Positions 5,448 through 7,678 of a stretch of 7,678 bases of DNA are shown here, one piece after another; the stretch's first letter is position 1; every line of letters begins with the position of its first letter. The position numbers and the translations under genes are program-made. The notes under the pieces were generated by a model that worked only from the letters and a program-made list of their open reading frames with translations, searched no databases and was not told where the DNA came from. Origin of the DNA: Desulfobacterales bacterium (lineage in GTDB: Bacteria; Desulfobacterota; Desulfobacteria; Desulfobacterales; Desulfosalsimonadaceae); assembly GCA_018399455.1 (NCBI GenBank), contig JAGYOT010000072.1, positions 1 through 7,678 on the forward strand. The letters run 5' to 3'.

Positions 5448-6989
5448 ATGGGACAAAAAGCAATGGGTAATTTGACGGTTGGCAATTTCCTTAAAGTAGC
5501 GGCTCTGCGTTACAGGGATCGTGAAGCTTTTTTTTGCTCATCAACGGGGCGCCGCTTTACTTTTTTTGAAACCAATCAGCGTGTTAACGCCCTGGCCAAT
5601 GCACTTCTATCCCTGGGTCTTAAAAAAGGTGAAGTATGCGCGTTTTTGTTCACCAACAGGATAGAAATTGTTGAGACTTATTTTGCCCTGGCCAAGATTG
5701 GGGTCTTGGGTATCCCTTTAAACTATCGTCTGGCTTCCAAAGAAATCATAGAACTCATGGATTACTGCGATGCCAGGACCATGATTTTTGACCCGGAATT
5801 TGTGGAAATCGCGGGTAAAGTCAAAGAAGCGCTTCCAAGGGTAGAACACTTTATCGGCGTGGCTGAAAACCTCCCGGAATTTGCTACAGATTACGAGCAA
5901 TTAATAGCCAAATCGTCAAAAGATGAACCCGATGTAGAGGTTTTTGAAGAAGATTACCAGTACCTGAATCTGACTTCCGGCACCACGGGTCTGCCGAAAG
6001 CCTATTTTCTGACCCACTACAACAATGTCACCCATTTACTCGTATCCAGTATGTTCGACGTTACCCGAAGCGACGTCATCCTGACCGTTTTTCCAGTATT
6101 TGGCCGGGTCGGATTTGTCTGGATTCTTTCCGGAATTTATTCCGGAGCGAGGAACGTGCTTCATCAGTTCGCTCCACTTGAAACATTGCGTTTAATCCAG
6201 TCTGAAAAAGTGACAATCTCCAACTGGATTCCCACAATGGCCGCTTTTATTTTGTCTTTACCCGAACTTAAGGAATACGCGCTAAGCTCGCTAAGAGCCC
6301 TGGTTTTTGCCGGATCCCCTTTACCTTCGGCTATTCGGGAAAAGGTTGAGAAACAAATTTGTCCTCATATGTATGAATATTATGGCCTTCAGGAAACAGG
6401 GGCAGTCGTATTGGCAAAGCCCGAGGACAAGGCGAAGAAACCGAACTCAGTGGGGCAGCCGACTTTTACTTCAGAGCTTCGGATTGTGGACCCTTCAGGC
6501 AATATACTGCCACAAGGTCATCGCGGAGAAATTATTATGAGGGCTCCGGCGGCTACTGCCGGCTATTATAAAAATGAAGCCAAGACCAGGGAAACCTTTG
6601 TCGATGGATGGCTTCATTCCGGTGATATCGGCTATTTTGATGAGGATGGGTACTTGTATATTGATGGCCGTGTTAAAGATATTATCATCTCCGGCGGTCA
6701 GAATGTATTTGCGGTTGAGGTTGAGGATCTTTTGATTAAGCATCCGGCAGTAGCCGATTGTGCAGTTATCGGTATGCCTGACGACACCTGGGGAGAGATG
6801 GTTACGGCAGTTTTGGTCAAATCTCCAGAGGCGGAAGTAACAGACAAAGAACTTACGGCCTATTGCAGGGAACATCTGGCCGGCTTTAAGACCCCTAAGC
6901 GGTTTATCTGGCAAAATGAGCCCCTTCCCAGAACGGCGACAGGCAAAGTGACCAAATATGTGTTAGTCGAGGAATACGCCAAAAGTTAG
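5448..6989 (+). CDS. AMP-forming acyl-CoA synthetase (ANL superfamily)
   Basis: This 513-residue cytoplasmic enzyme should activate a carboxylic acid with ATP and CoA via an acyl-AMP. Visible ANL motifs are the P-loop TSGTTGLPK (176-184), A5 YYGLQETG (311-318), A7 HSGDIG (390-395), the hinge GRVKDIIISGGQN (407-419, hinge K410), and A10 PRTATGK with catalytic K500. Length and full motif set argue for an intact enzyme. Several positions are unusual. The residue after PK of the P-loop is Ala184+1 (PKA, not PKG). The A4 PxFH motif reads PVFG (216-219), lacking the His. A5 has Gln where Thr or Ser is common. These may reflect an unusual acyl pocket, so the substrate is not assigned. The ATG at 5448 has a G-rich Shine-Dalgarno-like run (CGGGGGGAT) just upstream; a TTG at 5376 would add 24 residues outside the conserved domain. 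It is preceded by an operator-bearing promoter and followed by the flavin oxidoreductase gene. Confidence 0.93.
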   Translation: MGQKAMGNLTVGNFLKVAALRYRDREAFFCSSTGRRFTFFETNQRVNALANALLSLGLKKGEVCAFLFTNRIEIVETYFALAKIGVLGIPLNYRLASKEIIELMDYCDARTMIFDPEFVEIAGKVKEALPRVEHFIGVAENLPEFATDYEQLIAKSSKDEPDVEVFEEDYQYLNLTSGTTGLPKAYFLTHYNNVTHLLVSSMFDVTRSDVILTVFPVFGRVGFVWILSGIYSGARNVLHQFAPLETLRLIQSEKVTISNWIPTMAAFILSLPELKEYALSSLRALVFAGSPLPSAIREKVEKQICPHMYEYYGLQETGAVVLAKPEDKAKKPNSVGQPTFTSELRIVDPSGNILPQGHRGEIIMRAPAATAGYYKNEAKTRETFVDGWLHSGDIGYFDEDGYLYIDGRVKDIIISGGQNVFAVEVEDLLIKHPAVADCAVIGMPDDTWGEMVTAVLVKSPEAEVTDKELTAYCREHLAGFKTPKRFIWQNEPLPRTATGKVTKYVLVEEYAKS

Positions 6990-7081
6990 TTTGTTTCTGC
7001 GTTTATCCCATACGAATAATTCCATTGTGAAATTAAAACAGACAGCCTGCCAAATAAGTCAGGCATCTCAAAAACCAAGGG

Positions 7082-7104
7082 AGCCTCTATAGTGGCTGTT
7101 TTTT
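7082..7104 (+). terminator. Weak terminator-like hairpin between acyl-CoA synthetase and flavin oxidoreductase
   Basis: AGCC (7082-7085) pairs with GGCT (7094-7097), with two further inner pairs, and is followed by G and T6 (7099-7104). The stem is short, so any termination would be partial. A second small stem, GCCTG/CAGGC (7045-7049/7060-7064), lies upstream. If active it would lower expression of the flavin oxidoreductase relative to the synthetase. Confidence 0.3.
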
Positions 7105-7137
7105 CGATCATGGAATCCGGAAAAGAAAGGAAGCGTT

Positions 7138-7678
7138 ATGATTGAAACAGAAATTACCCGCATGCTCGGCATCCGATATCCAATTGTCGGCGGCACCATG
7201 ATGTCGATCTCAACAGCCGATTTTGTTGCCGCGGTTTCAAATGCCGGCGGGTTGGGGATACTGGCCTCGGCCATTTATTCGTCTAAAGAGGAATTCGCGG
7301 CTGCCATTGATCGAATCAGAGAACAAACCAACAAACCGTTTGCCGTAAATATCAACCTGTTTCCTTCCATGCGGCCCATTGACAACAATGAATATATGGA
7401 TGTGCTCGTGGAAAAAGGCGTGAAAATCGTTGAAACTTCGGGGCATTCCGCACCGGCGGACCTGTGCGGCCGTTTTAAGGACGCCGGCATGACATGGATT
7501 CATAAATGCGTCGGGGTCCGCTATGCAAAAAAGGTCGAGCAAATGGGCGCTGATATTATCACGGTGGTCGGCTATGAAAACGGCGGGGCAACCGGCAAAC
7601 TGGACATCGGCACGCTGGTTCTGGTTCCGGCGGTTAAGGATGCGGTCAGCCTGCCGGTCATCGGCGGCGGCGGCGTGT
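7138..7678 (+). CDS. Nitronate monooxygenase / FabK-type FMN oxidoreductase, 3' end cut by window
   Basis: The first 180 codons of a TIM-barrel flavoprotein of the nitronate monooxygenase (2-nitropropane dioxygenase) / FabK group are present. Evidence is the N-terminus MLGIRYPIVGGTMMSIS, the early SNAGGLGIL loop (34-42), FAVNINL (67-73), the GYENGGATG segment (145-153) and the phosphate-binding LPVIGGGGV at the window end. The family usually has GGHxG at the GGATG position, and that His is catalytic in nitronate monooxygenases and FabK; here A151 replaces it. Annotation as an active nitronate monooxygenase is therefore unsafe, and a different flavin-dependent oxidoreductase or enoyl reductase role on acyl-CoA is possible. 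AAAGGAAG about 5 nt before the ATG supports the start. It lies 148 bp after the acyl-CoA synthetase on the same strand. It may be read from the same promoter, though a weak terminator-like hairpin lies between. Confidence 0.85.
   Translation, partial: MIETEITRMLGIRYPIVGGTMMSISTADFVAAVSNAGGLGILASAIYSSKEEFAAAIDRIREQTNKPFAVNINLFPSMRPIDNNEYMDVLVEKGVKIVETSGHSAPADLCGRFKDAGMTWIHKCVGVRYAKKVEQMGADIITVVGYENGGATGKLDIGTLVLVPAVKDAVSLPVIGGGGV

Overview
The window looks like a stretch of an anaerobic, probably Desulfobacterota (sulfate-reducing or syntrophic delta-type) chromosome. The main clue is the N-terminus of the PAS histidine kinase (a YEELEQRVKALEK-type coiled-coil leader), which I associate with kinases abundant in that group. 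Base composition looks moderate and genes are spaced out. The taxonomic call is inference. No mobile element, CRISPR array, tRNA or rRNA was seen.

Layout. On the minus strand are two genes in the order SDR dehydrogenase (1182-2012), then a MaoC/hydratase-2 family enoyl-CoA hydratase (130-969), separated by 212 bp containing two hairpins. Divergent to them, on the plus strand, are a cytoplasmic hybrid histidine kinase with three PAS domains and a receiver (2606-4966), an AMP-forming acyl-CoA synthetase (5448-6989), and the first 180 codons of a nitronate monooxygenase/FabK-type flavin oxidoreductase (from 7138, cut by the window end).

The SDR and hydratase together match the two catalytic parts of the eukaryotic peroxisomal multifunctional enzyme type 2 (HSD17B4): an (R)-specific 2-enoyl-CoA hydratase 2 and an (R)-3-hydroxyacyl-CoA dehydrogenase. 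Here they are separate genes. With the acyl-CoA synthetase they could activate a carboxylic acid and take it through hydration and oxidation. The substrate cannot be read from the sequence.

The most striking signal is regulatory. A 19-bp palindrome, GTAAGTAATAGTTACTTAC, occurs with no mismatch at 2349-2367 and 5132-5150, and with one central mismatch at 2318-2336. Two copies, 31 bp apart, cover a TTGACA promoter reading into the SDR-hydratase genes. The third abuts the -10 box of a second TTGACA promoter reading toward the acyl-CoA synthetase. This predicts one dimeric repressor (TetR-like by operator shape, not encoded in the window) controlling both arms as one acyl-CoA regulon, with the sensor kinase lying between them. 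Both promoters leave unusually long leaders of about 310-335 nt.
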